Assembly (NCBI GenBank): GCA_023957975.1
Contig: JAMLGM010000003.1
Coordinates: 314,501-378,500, forward strand
From: Microthrixaceae bacterium
Lineage (GTDB): Bacteria > Actinomycetota > Acidimicrobiia > Acidimicrobiales > Microtrichaceae
Reading direction: 5' to 3'
DNA: 64,000 nt
Part shown: in pieces, positions 16,448 through 25,122 of the stretch
Layout: every line of letters begins with the position of its first letter
Position numbering within the stretch: position 1 is the first letter of the stretch
Notes under the pieces: model-generated
What the model was told of the DNA's origin: nothing
Databases searched by the model: none
What the model saw: only the letters and a program-made list of their open reading frames with translations
Made by a program: the position numbers and the translations under genes

Positions 16448-17343
16448 ATGTAGGTGGACACGACCAGTCCGGCGGTCAGGAACACACCGAAGATCAACTG
16501 CACCTTGCCCGTCGCGCCGAGCACCGGAATCAGCGCCGGGCCCTTCGCCCCGCCGAGCACCGCCTGAATCGGCTTCTGCGCAGGGATGATGGCGATGAAG
16601 GCCAGCCCGGCGATCGGCCGCCCTCCGAGGCCGGCGACAAAGGGCAACAACAGGAACGGCACGATCATCAATGCGCAGTACAGAAACCGGGTGCGCACGT
16701 CACCGAGTTTCACCGCAAGGGTGCGCTTGCCCGAGATCGTGTCGCCGGGGATGTCGCGAAGGTTGTTGACCACCAGCATCGCGGTCGCGTAACACCCGCA
16801 GATCACCGCACACCCCCAGGCGAGGGCGGGAATTCTCTCGATCTGCACGTAGGTCGAACCGACGGTCGCCACGAGGCCGAAGAAGACGAATACGAACACC
16901 TCGCCGAGGCCGAGATAGCCATAGGGCTTCGGCCCGCCGGTGTAGAAGTAGCCGGCCAAAATGGCGGCCACGCCGACGGGCACGAGTTCCCACCCGACCC
17001 GCAACACCAGCACCGAACCGGCCACGGCAGCGACACCGAAGGCGACGACCATCGCCCGCTTCACCTCGTCGGGGGTGGCCAGCCCGTTTCCGACGAGACG
17101 CACCGGACCAACCCGCTTGGACGGGTCGTCGGTGCCGCGCTTTCCGTCGGAGTAGTCGTTGGCGTAATTCGTGGCGATCTGCAGCGCCAACGCCACGACG
17201 AGCGCGAGCACGAAATGCGCCCAGTCGAGACGATCGGCGACGCGCCACGCGGCAGCGGTGCCGACAAACACCGGCACCACGGCCGCTGGCAGGGTGCGCG
17301 GCCGTGCACCGAGCACCCATCGGTTCTGTCCGACTCCCGACAT
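16444..17343 (-). CDS. menA: 1,4-dihydroxy-2-naphthoate polyprenyltransferase
   Basis: Integral membrane UbiA-type prenyltransferase that attaches the isoprenoid tail to dihydroxynaphthoate, giving demethylmenaquinone. The first Asp-rich motif is NYANDYSDGKRGTDD and the second region is NNLRDIPGDTISGKRTLAVKLG, both characteristic of MenA. Around eight hydrophobic segments are visible across 299 residues. ATG 17343 is preferred; a TTG at 17361 overlapping the menB stop as TTGA would add six residues and cannot be excluded. It lies directly after menB and ends against menH. Confidence 0.93.
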   Translation of the reverse strand: MSGVGQNRWVLGARPRTLPAAVVPVFVGTAAAWRVADRLDWAHFVLALVVALALQIATNYANDYSDGKRGTDDPSKRVGPVRLVGNGLATPDEVKRAMVVAFGVAAVAGSVLVLRVGWELVPVGVAAILAGYFYTGGPKPYGYLGLGEVFVFVFFGLVATVGSTYVQIERIPALAWGCAVICGCYATAMLVVNNLRDIPGDTISGKRTLAVKLGDVRTRFLYCALMIVPFLLLPFVAGLGGRPIAGLAFIAIIPAQKPIQAVLGGAKGPALIPVLGATGKVQLIFGVFLTAGLVVSTYI

Positions 17344-17357
17344 GAACGTCGTGCGGC

Positions 17358-18302
17358 TCAAGGACGCCGCGGGAAGCGGCTGAAGTCGGGCTTTTCCTTG
17401 TTCTTATAGGAGTCGCGTCCGTACTGCGCCTCCTCGGTTTGGTAGAAGAGCAGCGTGGCGTCGCCGGCGAGCTGTTGGATGCCCGCAAGGCCGTCGTCGG
17501 CAGCGTTGCACGAGGCCTTCACCATGCGCAGGGCCATCGGCGACATGTCGAGCATCTCGGTGCACCACTGCACCGTCTCCTCCTCGAGCGCCTCCAACTC
17601 GACGACCTGATTGACCAGGCCCATCTCATAGGCCCGCGTCGAGTCGTACTGGCGACACAGCATCCAGATCTCCCGGGCGCGCTTTTGGCCGATGTTCGCC
17701 GCGAGCAGGCCCGACCCGTACCCGCCGTCGAAGGAGCCGACCTTCGGGCCGGTCTGGCCGAAGATGGCATTGTCGGCGGCGATGGTCAGGTCGCACACGA
17801 CGTGCAACACGTGACCGCCACCCACGGCGTACCCGGCGACCATCGCCACCACGGGTTTGGGGGTGCGGCGAATCTGGATCTGCAGGTCCAAGACGTTGAG
17901 CCGCCCGATGCCTTGTTGTGCCACCGCGTCGTCGCCGAGGTAGCCGTCGTTGCCGCGGATGCGCTGGTCGCCCCCCGAACAGAAGGCATAGTCACCCTTG
18001 CCGGTCAGCACGATCACCCCGACTCGAGGGTCGTCGCGGGCGATGTCGAAGGCGCGCTGCAACTCCTGGAGGGTCTGCGGACGAAACGCGTTGCGAACCT
18101 CCGGGCGACAGATCGTGATCTTCGCGATGCCGCCGTTGGTGTTCTCGGGGAACCCGATCTCATAGGAGATGTCGCGCCACTCCATCGGCTGGTCGGGGTA
18201 GGTGGTGTCGGGCTGCGGCTCCCAGCGCAACGCCGGACGAATCGTGGTGTGGGCGGGGTCGACAACCGTGCCGATCGAACGTGGGGGTGGAATCGAGCTC
18301 AT
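17358..18302 (-). CDS. menB: 1,4-dihydroxy-2-naphthoyl-CoA synthase
   Basis: Crotonase-fold enzyme that closes the naphthoquinone ring from o-succinylbenzoyl-CoA. Recognised by [13 protein letters not shown], the oxyanion segment [48 protein letters not shown] and the C-terminal [26 protein letters not shown], a signature of true MenB. At 314 residues it is longer than usual because of about 35 extra N-terminal residues. ATG 18302 is transcribed away from menE. Confidence 0.96.
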   Translation of the reverse strand: MSSIPPPRSIGTVVDPAHTTIRPALRWEPQPDTTYPDQPMEWRDISYEIGFPENTNGGIAKITICRPEVRNAFRPQTLQELQRAFDIARDDPRVGVIVLTGKGDYAFCSGGDQRIRGNDGYLGDDAVAQQGIGRLNVLDLQIQIRRTPKPVVAMVAGYAVGGGHVLHVVCDLTIAADNAIFGQTGPKVGSFDGGYGSGLLAANIGQKRAREIWMLCRQYDSTRAYEMGLVNQVVELEALEEETVQWCTEMLDMSPMALRMVKASCNAADDGLAGIQQLAGDATLLFYQTEEAQYGRDSYKNKEKPDFSRFPRRP

Positions 18303-18312
18303 ATCATCTTCG

Positions 18313-18318
18313 ACACTA
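18313..18318 (-). promoter_or_regulatory. -10 box of menB
   Basis: TAGTGT on the minus strand, ten bases before ATG 18302; the leader would be at most a few bases long. Confidence 0.4.
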
Positions 18319-18359
18319 CTCCCCTGCGGTCGCCACGCTCCGACTCGCGCCAGCGCCAG

Positions 18360-18365
18360 TACGCT
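18360..18365 (+). promoter_or_regulatory. -10 box of menE, leaderless layout
   Basis: TACGCT, six bases before GTG 18372. No -35 match at the expected distance. Confidence 0.45.
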
Positions 18366-18371
18366 GAGGCG

Positions 18372-19493
18372 GTGGCCAACGTCGTCGCCGTCAATGTTGC
18401 CGCCGGACCGGGCTTCGTCGAGTGTCTACAGCGCACCTGGGATGCCGGCGACGCCGTGTTGCCGATGTCGCCGAACATGCCCGCCCCGCTGGCCGCGACG
18501 ATTCTCGACGCCCTGCGCCCGACCCACATCGTCGAGGCCGACGGCGAACGCCGCAGCCTGCCCGGCGGAATCGGCACCGACGACGGCGACGCGCTGATCA
18601 TGGCCACCAGCGGCACCACCGGAGTGCCCAAGGGGGTCGTGCACACCCACGATGCCTTGGAGTTCGCAGCGTACGCCTCGATGACCTACCTCGACACCCG
18701 CACCCACGACCGCGACGTGACGTGGCTGGCGTGCCTGCCCGTGTTTCACATCGGCGGGTTCTCGGTGATCACGCGGGCGCTGCACTGCGGCACGGGCCTG
18801 GTCGTCCACCCCGGGTTCGATGCCGACGAGGTGGAACTGGCGGCGGTCGGGGGTGCGACCCACACCTCGCTGGTGCCGACGACGCTACGACGCATCGACC
18901 CGACCTTGTTCGAACGAATCCTCCTCGGCGGCTCGGCGATCCCACCCGACCGGCCCGCCAACACCGTGGCCACCTACGGCATGACCGAGTCGGGCGCAGG
19001 GGTCGTCTATGACGGACTTGCCCTCAACGGCATCGGCATGCAGATCGCCCTCGATGGCGAGATCCTGCTTCGGGGGCCGTCCATGTTGCGTTGCTACCGC
19101 GACGGCACCGTCCCCTTCGACGAGGGCGGCTGGTATCACACCGGCGATCTCGGCACCATCGATGCTGACACCGGCCGCCTCAGCGTCGCCGGGCGAGCCG
19201 ACGACATGATCATCACCGGCGGTGAGAACGTGTGGCCTCACCTCGTGGAGGCGGTGCTCCTCGGCCACCCCTCGGTCGAAGACGTCGCCGTGGTCGGCCG
19301 TGACGACCCCGAGTGGGGGCAACGGGTGACCGCCGTGGTCGTTGCCGCGGCCGACGCGCCCGCCGTGCGCCTCGCCGAACTTCGCGAGTTCGTCAAGGCC
19401 GACCTCCCCCCCTGGTGTGCCCCCAAAGCCCTCGAGTTCGTCGACCGGCTCCCCAAGACCGCCCTCGGCAAACTCCAACGCAAGCTCCTGTAG
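18372..19493 (+). CDS. menE: o-Succinylbenzoate-CoA ligase
   Basis: Activates o-succinylbenzoate with ATP and CoA, providing the MenB substrate. The 373-residue protein has the P-loop [10 protein letters not shown] (about residues 79-88), [35 protein letters not shown] and the catalytic Lys in [12 protein letters not shown]. It is much shorter than ordinary acyl-CoA synthetases because most of the N-terminal subdomain is absent, as in mycobacterial MenE. GTG 18372 fits this short form and the -10 box. Divergent from menB with a 69-base gap. Confidence 0.9.
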   Translation: MANVVAVNVAAGPGFVECLQRTWDAGDAVLPMSPNMPAPLAATILDALRPTHIVEADGERRSLPGGIGTDDGDALIMATSGTTGVPKGVVHTHDALEFAAYASMTYLDTRTHDRDVTWLACLPVFHIGGFSVITRALHCGTGLVVHPGFDADEVELAAVGGATHTSLVPTTLRRIDPTLFERILLGGSAIPPDRPANTVATYGMTESGAGVVYDGLALNGIGMQIALDGEILLRGPSMLRCYRDGTVPFDEGGWYHTGDLGTIDADTGRLSVAGRADDMIITGGENVWPHLVEAVLLGHPSVEDVAVVGRDDPEWGQRVTAVVVAAADAPAVRLAELREFVKADLPPWCAPKALEFVDRLPKTALGKLQRKLL

Positions 19494-19509
19494 CGACAGA
19501 CCCCGCGCA

Positions 19510-19575
19510 CCTTGCCCGTTCTCCGATAACCAGTGGTCGTGATCACGACCACTGGTTATCGGAGAACGGGCGAGG
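19510..19575. terminator. 66-nt near-perfect palindrome, bidirectional terminator candidate
   Basis: Bases 19514-19571 form an exact palindrome of 58 nt: 29-base arms with no spacer, centred on GATC at 19541-19544. One G-U type mismatch further out, three more pairs extend it to 19510-19575. It fills almost the whole space between the stop codons of menE (plus) and the WXG100-like gene (minus), which run towards each other. RNA from either strand would form the same hairpin. No T-run is present. Confidence 0.7.
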
Positions 19576-19576
19576 G

Positions 19577-21121
19577 TCACCAGGAACCGCCTCTGGAGCT
19601 GCTCGAGGACGTGCGCAGGATCGAACGACGGTCGATGTCGATGCCGAAGCCCGTGCCGAAGACCTCGACTCCGGCGTCGGTCGATGCGGTCTGATACGTC
19701 GCCCGACCCTCGGCAACCGACGAGCCTTCGACGACTCGACGCCCCGCCCCGGCCGCACCGGCAACGTCGCCACGCGCACTCGCCTCGACCAGGCTGACCA
19801 TGGCCGATCCTGCCGACGCCTCGTCGAAGGTCACCTGACGCCTCGTGACCTCCACCTGCGACCCTCGCGTGGCCTCGGTGGTGATCGTCGCTCCGACCGG
19901 CCGCAGGTGCCGGTTCAACTCGAGGCTGACCGAACCGTTGACCGAACCGACAGCGGCATTCGCCGACGCCCCGACCTTCGAACCGGACACCAGCGAATCG
20001 CCCAGCGAGGAACCCGATCCGACCACCCCACCCAACGCCGTTCCCACCAACCCTGCGAGCGCTCCGCCGAACTCGATCGTCGTCGCACCGCCGACCTCAT
20101 CATGAAACAGCGCCACATCGGCCGATGCCGTCGGCAGAACCTCCAGGAGACGGGCGATCGGCTCGGGCAATACGGTCTCGGACAATTTCGCAACGACCGA
20201 ACCGTCGAGCGCCAAGCCTGTTTCGATGCTCACCGCAGCCGGGATCGGTGCCAGGACACCGGCCTTCGCACCCGTTGCCGCAGCACTTCCCAACCAGTCC
20301 GGGGTCAAGCGGTCGATCGCGTCGAAGAACCAGCGCTGGGAACTCGACGCCATCGACAACATCTTGGCGAACTCGGGCGACACCTGTTGGGCGCCGAACG
20401 CCAGCAGGACCCCGTTGAGATCGCGTCCCTCCACGATGTAGGTCGAGCGTTCGATGCCCGAAACCTTCGCCTCGATCCCGAGATCGACGACGTTTCTGCT
20501 TCCGATGCGCAGCGAACTGTCGACTCCTGCGCCGATCGCCCCCGACACGGTGACCGTGTAGGTGCCATCCGGATTGCGCACGTAGTCGACGGTTGAGCCA
20601 ACGTGTGCCGCCGCCAGCACACCACCGCTGAGTTCGAGGCTCAGCGAACCGGTCTCGGTCGGCATCGGTTCAGCAGCGACCTGCGGTCGAACGTCGGCCG
20701 GGGCACCCGTGGCCGGCGACCGCCCGGTCGCCGGGGCCGGCACCAGGCCGGTTGCGGAGACCGACGCCGCGAGCGCCGCCGACACCCCCGACACCGCCCC
20801 GTCGGCGACCGCGGCCACCCCGCGTTGCAGCGCGACCGACCTCGGCGGAGCCTCGGCACCCGTCGCGCTGGTGTGGCGCTGCTGGGCCGCCTGGTGGCGC
20901 ACGATCCGCGCCGTTCCGACGGCCAGCGTCGCGGTCGAGTCGATTGCCGCACCGTGGCGTTGAGTCCACGAACGTCGAAAGGCATTCGCCCGTTCGCCGT
21001 GCCACGTCGCGCTGTTCAGCGCGGCGTCGACCTCCCGGCGAATGCGCCGAAGGGCCACCCCGCGCTGCTCCAGGCGAGTCGCCATCCGCTCCAGTTCCTC
21101 GACATCGGCTCCGACCAGCAT
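19577..21121 (-). CDS. WXG100-like protein with long beta-rich C-terminal region
   Basis: Unrecognised 514-residue protein. The first about 100 residues look like a WXG100 helical hairpin: VEELERMATRLEQR, then W40-H41-G42 in SATWHGERANAFRRSW, and a second long helix. A Pro/Ala-rich linker (about 120-155) leads to a region with alternating hydrophobic residues (YTVTVSGAIGAGVDSSLRIG, EVGGATTIEFGGALAGLVG) that suggests beta structure or a glycine-rich membrane-seeking segment. No toxin motif was recognised. The N-terminal part suggests export by, or interaction with, a type VII (ESX) system, but no ESX component lies nearby. ATG 21121 is chosen over GTG 21127 because AAAGGAG lies at proper spacing. 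Function unknown. Confidence 0.7.
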   Translation of the reverse strand: MLVGADVEELERMATRLEQRGVALRRIRREVDAALNSATWHGERANAFRRSWTQRHGAAIDSTATLAVGTARIVRHQAAQQRHTSATGAEAPPRSVALQRGVAAVADGAVSGVSAALAASVSATGLVPAPATGRSPATGAPADVRPQVAAEPMPTETGSLSLELSGGVLAAAHVGSTVDYVRNPDGTYTVTVSGAIGAGVDSSLRIGSRNVVDLGIEAKVSGIERSTYIVEGRDLNGVLLAFGAQQVSPEFAKMLSMASSSQRWFFDAIDRLTPDWLGSAAATGAKAGVLAPIPAAVSIETGLALDGSVVAKLSETVLPEPIARLLEVLPTASADVALFHDEVGGATTIEFGGALAGLVGTALGGVVGSGSSLGDSLVSGSKVGASANAAVGSVNGSVSLELNRHLRPVGATITTEATRGSQVEVTRRQVTFDEASAGSAMVSLVEASARGDVAGAAGAGRRVVEGSSVAEGRATYQTASTDAGVEVFGTGFGIDIDRRSILRTSSSSSRGGSW

Positions 21122-21232
21122 CGCCACGCTCCTTTCAGGTGACGATGAGCCTTCACGACCTGGCCGCCGATGTCAGTGGGGGATATCCCCCGAGACGGTC
21201 TCGCGCAAACGACGCGGGTCACCCGACGCGGG

Positions 21233-22984
21233 TCAACCGACGCGACGAGCCTGCGGCGACCCCGCGTCCACCGCCCATCGGTCGACCGTGGTCGCCGGGG
21301 AGTCCGGGTCCCACACGTCGTCGACGTAGACGAACTCGCAACCCAACTGCTCCGGGGTCACGGTCACGACGCCGTAGCCGTTTCGGGCCTCGAAGTACCG
21401 GATGTGGTCGTTCGCCGCTCGGTAGTCCTGGGCGAAGATCACCGAGGAGATGGCGGTGAACACGAACTCGGTCATCGCTGGTGGCGACGAGGGTGGGCCG
21501 TCCGGGAGGACCGCGGCCGGATCATCGGCCTCGGCGATCAACTCCGGCCGAACGTCGAGCACGAAGCTCGCATGCCAGTCGCCGGTGACGATCACCGGGT
21601 TCGACACCTCGGCGAGCGCCCCGAGCACCCGCGCCCGCGACGCGACGTACCCGTCCCAGGTGTCGAGGGTGTACTCCGGAGCCTCGCGGGTGGCGAGGTT
21701 CATACCGGAGAACATGATCGGGTTCGCCAACACGTTCCAGGTCGTGTCGCTTGCGGCGAGTTCGTCGAGGAGCCACGCCTCCTGGGCAGCACCGAGGTTG
21801 GTGCGCTCGGGATCGAATCGCTGCTCACAACTCGGCCGATCGTCGGAGTACAGCAGCGGCGGGGTCCCCTCGGGCATCTCGACGCGACACGGCGCGGGAT
21901 CGGCGTGCTGTCGGGTCTCGATCGCGTAGAGCGTGACGAGGTCGCCGAAGCGCAGTGCCTGATGCACCCGCAGCGATTCGAACGACTCCGGCACCCCGTC
22001 GAGGCGAACCGGCATGTGTTCGTACCAGGCCTGGTAGCCGGCGAGACGTCGATCCCGGCTCAGCGGCTGATCCACATCGTCCTGACCCACATCGCCCGCG
22101 TAGTTGTTGGACACCTCGTGATCGTCGAAGGTGATCTGCCACGGCACGGCCTCGTGAGCGGCGATGAGCGCCGGGTCGGAGCGGACCTGCCCATAGCGCA
22201 CCCGGTACTGCTCCAGGCTGTGGGTCTCCTCGTTCGCCCAGACCCGCTCGCCGGTCTCACCAGGGGAACGGTCGCCGACGGAGTACTCATAGATGTAGTC
22301 GCCCAGGAACAACACCGCATCGAGGTCGGGGGTTTCCACCGCCCGACGCCACGCGGCGTAGTGCCCCCATTGGTAGTCCTGGCAGGAGGCGACGACGAAG
22401 CGGAACTGCTCGGCCGCCGCGCCCCCAGGCGTAACCCCCGCCGCTCCCGGTGCCGGCATCGTGCGGGTGCGGCCGGTCGAACTCGTCTGGTCGCCGATCC
22501 GGAACCGGTAGTGGTACCACGACCCCGGGTCGAGGCCCGTGACATCGAGGTGAACCGAATGCGCGAGCCGTGCCGGCGCCGAGGCCAACCCGGACGCGAC
22601 GAGTCGCTCGAAGCCCTCGTCGAGCGCCACGTCGTAGGCGACCTCAAGGTCGCGTTCGCCCATCGCGGTCGCCGCCGCGAGCGGGTCGGCGACCAGGCGG
22701 GTCCACAACATCACCGAGGTGTCGGTCGGGTCGCCACTCGCCACCCCCAACGAGAACACCCCCGCTGGAAGCCCGATAGCGGAGGGCGCAGGCACAGCGG
22801 CGACTTCCGGCGATTCCGACGTGCTCGTCGACGCGCCGCCGGACCCGCCGCCGGACCCGCCCGTGGATGCTCCGTCGCCGCTCGAACACGATGCGACCGC
22901 GACGGTGACCGCGGCGGCGCCGACGCCGCTCAGAAAACTGCGACGATCGATCCGGTGTGCCGAGATCGGGTCGTTATCTGCCAT
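21233..22984 (-). CDS. phoD: PhoD-like alkaline phosphatase/phosphodiesterase, Tat-exported
   Basis: Secreted metallophosphatase of the PhoD family, which releases phosphate from organic esters using Fe and Ca. The N terminus has a twin-arginine motif (DRRSFLSGVG) and a hydrophobic stretch ending in ASCSSG, so the protein is probably exported folded and may be lipid-anchored. A Ser/Gly-rich linker precedes an N-terminal beta domain (SGDPTDTSVMLWTRL) and the metallophosphatase core with ASCQDYQWG, FLGDYIYEY, TFDDHEVSNNYAG and VTGDWHASF. Length 583 residues. ATG 22984 has a strong AAAGGGGGG site. No Pho box was recognised. The SDR gene ends 21 bases before the start. Confidence 0.9.
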   Translation of the reverse strand: MADNDPISAHRIDRRSFLSGVGAAAVTVAVASCSSGDGASTGGSGGGSGGASTSTSESPEVAAVPAPSAIGLPAGVFSLGVASGDPTDTSVMLWTRLVADPLAAATAMGERDLEVAYDVALDEGFERLVASGLASAPARLAHSVHLDVTGLDPGSWYHYRFRIGDQTSSTGRTRTMPAPGAAGVTPGGAAAEQFRFVVASCQDYQWGHYAAWRRAVETPDLDAVLFLGDYIYEYSVGDRSPGETGERVWANEETHSLEQYRVRYGQVRSDPALIAAHEAVPWQITFDDHEVSNNYAGDVGQDDVDQPLSRDRRLAGYQAWYEHMPVRLDGVPESFESLRVHQALRFGDLVTLYAIETRQHADPAPCRVEMPEGTPPLLYSDDRPSCEQRFDPERTNLGAAQEAWLLDELAASDTTWNVLANPIMFSGMNLATREAPEYTLDTWDGYVASRARVLGALAEVSNPVIVTGDWHASFVLDVRPELIAEADDPAAVLPDGPPSSPPAMTEFVFTAISSVIFAQDYRAANDHIRYFEARNGYGVVTVTPEQLGCEFVYVDDVWDPDSPATTVDRWAVDAGSPQARRVG

Positions 22985-23005
22985 GTCCCCCCTTTGCCGA
23001 ATTCA

Positions 23006-23746
23006 CTACAGCAGCATCCCGCCGTCGACGACCAGCGTGTGGCCACACACCCACGAGGCGGCGTCGCTGGCGAGGAACAGCGCGGCGTTCGCGATGTCGT
23101 CGGTCTCGCCGAGTCGCCGGGCCGGGATCATCGACGCGATGGCCTCCTCGCCCTGTTCCCACAACGCCCGGGCCATGTCGGTCTTGACCAGACCGGGAGC
23201 GATGGCGTTCACCCGCACCGTCGGGGCCAACTCCTTGGCGAGGGTCCTGGTCAGGTGAATCAGTCCCGCCTTCGAAACGTTGTAGTTACCGATCGACGAC
23301 TCCACCGACAACCCGCCGATCGAGGAGATGTTGATCACCGACCCTCCGGGACGGTCCTTCATCGAGGCGTTCCACGCCGCCTTGGTCCAAAACAGCGGGC
23401 CCCGCAGGTTCACCTCCACGATCTTGTCGAACTGCGGCGCCTCGATACTCAACGTCGGGCCCATGTGGGGGTTGGTGGCGGCGTTGTTCACCAGAATGTC
23501 GATGCCGCCAAAGCGTTCTACGGTGGCGTCGACGCACGCCGATGCGGCATCGAGATCGCCGGCGTTCGCCGCGAACACGGCGACCTCGCCGGGCATCTGC
23601 GCCGCCGCCGCTTCCAACGCGTCGATCTTGCGTGAGGAGATCATCACCTGCGCTCCGGCAGCGGCGAAGGTCGCCGCGATTGCCCGACCGATCCCCTTCG
23701 ATGCGCCCGTGACGAGCGCGACCTTTCCATCGAGGCGTAGTTCCAT
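23006..23746 (-). CDS. SDR family oxidoreductase
   Basis: Short-chain dehydrogenase/reductase of 246 residues using NAD(P)H. It has the TGASKGIG cofactor loop, the NNAATNP motif, Ser in NISSIGG, the catalytic YNVSK (Tyr and Lys) and the PGLVKTDMARAL segment. SSRK after the second strand (basic residues) hints at NADP preference. The substrate cannot be inferred; similar proteins act on 3-oxoacyl chains or alcohols. ATG 23746 lies six bases from a TAACGT -10 box. Confidence 0.88.
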   Translation of the reverse strand: MELRLDGKVALVTGASKGIGRAIAATFAAAGAQVMISSRKIDALEAAAAQMPGEVAVFAANAGDLDAASACVDATVERFGGIDILVNNAATNPHMGPTLSIEAPQFDKIVEVNLRGPLFWTKAAWNASMKDRPGGSVINISSIGGLSVESSIGNYNVSKAGLIHLTRTLAKELAPTVRVNAIAPGLVKTDMARALWEQGEEAIASMIPARRLGETDDIANAALFLASDAASWVCGHTLVVDGGMLL

Positions 23747-23752
23747 GGGCGC

Positions 23753-23758
23753 ACGTTA
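23753..23758 (-). promoter_or_regulatory. -10 box of the SDR gene, leaderless layout
   Basis: TAACGT on the minus strand, six bases before ATG 23746; faces away from the promoter at 23777-23782. Confidence 0.5.
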
Positions 23759-23776
23759 CCCGCTCCGCTTCGGAGA

Positions 23777-23782
23777 TAGCCT
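23777..23782 (+). promoter_or_regulatory. -10 box in front of the 16-codon leader ORF
   Basis: TAGCCT, six bases before ATG 23789. A transcript starting there would begin with the small ORF, not with the 425-codon gene. Confidence 0.45.
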
Positions 23783-23788
23783 CGCCGA

Positions 23789-23839
23789 ATGCACGTGCAC
23801 CAACCCCGCCGCGAACGACCGGCGTCCCGGCACCGATGA
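23789..23839 (+). CDS. Possible 16-residue leader peptide
   Basis: ATG 23789 starts a 16-codon ORF (MHVHQPRRERPASRHR) that is Arg/His-rich. It sits at leaderless distance from TAGCCT and its TGA overlaps the start of the next gene as ATGA (23836-23839). This layout would couple translation of the downstream gene to the small ORF. It is supported only by position; no homolog is known to me. Confidence 0.4.
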   Translation: MHVHQPRRERPASRHR

Positions 23840-25113
23840 AGCACAAGCTGTTCGCACTCCTCGGCGGCACGATCGCACTGGTCGTCGTGGTGATCCTCGC
23901 GTTGTCGATCCTCGCCCAACGGACCCAGATGGTGCCCAGCGGTCCGCCGCCGACGCTTCCTTCCGGCGCCGAGCAGTTCTCGGTCATCCGGGCCTTCGCC
24001 GACGAGGTCGCCTGGAACCGCCCCGCGGCCGAGTTCGGGGCATCGACCCGTTTCGCGCAGTACGCCGAGCGGTTCTGGAACTACGGCAGCTTCGGCGGGT
24101 GGGACGACCCAGACAAACGCGGAGCGCTCGACGTCCGCTTCGGCGACTACTCGATGCCGATCTACGACGCCCGCGAGGCCACCGGCACCAAGTCGGTCTA
24201 CATCGCCAACTTTGGCTATCCGCCCTACGCCGGCTACCACGTGGAGATTCCGTGGAACGACCACTGGGAGCCATCCTCCGGAAACGACGCCATGATGATC
24301 GTGGTCAATCCCGACACCGGCGAGGCGTGGTCGACCTGGCTGCTGTTGAAGTCGAACCCCTCGACGTGTCTCACCCCGAGCAACATCGCCGCCGGGTTCA
24401 GACCGTTCTCGGACCTCTGCGCCGGTGGGGCGTCACGCCTCGACAACGCTGATGGATCGGTCGGCGATTTTCGGACCTGGAACAGCTACGACAGCGAACG
24501 AGGTGCCGGCCTCCCGAAACTCGCGATGCTCACGACCCCCTACGAGGTGCGCGCCGGGGCCATCGACCACGCGCTCGCGCTCACCGTGTTCAACCCCATG
24601 TTCGGCCCGACGTGCACGACCGACACCATCGACACCGCCGCCGCCGGCGACTCGTGTGGGTTCTACGTTTCCCCGGCCACCCGAATGGAATGGCCCGAGA
24701 CCGCCTACCAGGGTTGCGGGGCGAACAGTCAGCCGACCAACGACGAGACCCGCCGAAAGACCGTGCCCCAGGGCATGAGGTTCGCCCTCGACATCTCCGA
24801 CGCCGACCTCGAGGCCTGGCTCGACGAGCGCGGTTATCAAGGGCCGAAACGCGAAACGGCACGGATCTTCGCGGTCGCCTTACGCGACTACGGGATGATC
24901 GTCGTCGAAACCGGGTGCTACGGGCGCGCCATCGCCGTCGACGGGTTCGTCAACCCCCAGGCCCGGGCGATCTGGGAGGAACTCGGCATCACCGACGACG
25001 GCACGGCCGACCGACTCCTCGACGGGCTCATGACCCAGGACCGGGTCTATGTCGTCGAGCCCGCTCCGCTGTCGCCCGCCATCACCGAACCCCGACCGGG
25101 CCTTCGCCGCTGA
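23836..25113 (+). CDS. Secreted or membrane-anchored protein of unknown function
   Basis: Unrecognised 425-residue protein. One hydrophobic segment (about residues 6-28) with a basic N terminus predicts a signal anchor or cleaved signal, so the rest should be outside the cell. The exported part carries six or more Cys (STCLTP, DLCAGG, PTCTTD, DSCGFY, QGCGAN, ETGCYG) that could form disulfides. Motifs such as IDHALALTV, QGMRFALD and ALRDYGMIVVETG recall a group of large actinobacterial surface proteins, some near carbohydrate-active domains; that likeness is from memory. No enzyme motif was found. ATG 23836 overlaps the upstream leader ORF. It converges on the MMPL gene. Confidence 0.75.
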   Translation: MKHKLFALLGGTIALVVVVILALSILAQRTQMVPSGPPPTLPSGAEQFSVIRAFADEVAWNRPAAEFGASTRFAQYAERFWNYGSFGGWDDPDKRGALDVRFGDYSMPIYDAREATGTKSVYIANFGYPPYAGYHVEIPWNDHWEPSSGNDAMMIVVNPDTGEAWSTWLLLKSNPSTCLTPSNIAAGFRPFSDLCAGGASRLDNADGSVGDFRTWNSYDSERGAGLPKLAMLTTPYEVRAGAIDHALALTVFNPMFGPTCTTDTIDTAAAGDSCGFYVSPATRMEWPETAYQGCGANSQPTNDETRRKTVPQGMRFALDISDADLEAWLDERGYQGPKRETARIFAVALRDYGMIVVETGCYGRAIAVDGFVNPQARAIWEELGITDDGTADRLLDGLMTQDRVYVVEPAPLSPAITEPRPGLRR

Positions 25114-25122
25114 CCGGTGCGT

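Noticed and set aside
17439..18371. Open frame upstream of menE on the plus strand
   Set aside because: It is the antisense of menB; the MenE homology begins at GTG 18372 beside a -10 box.
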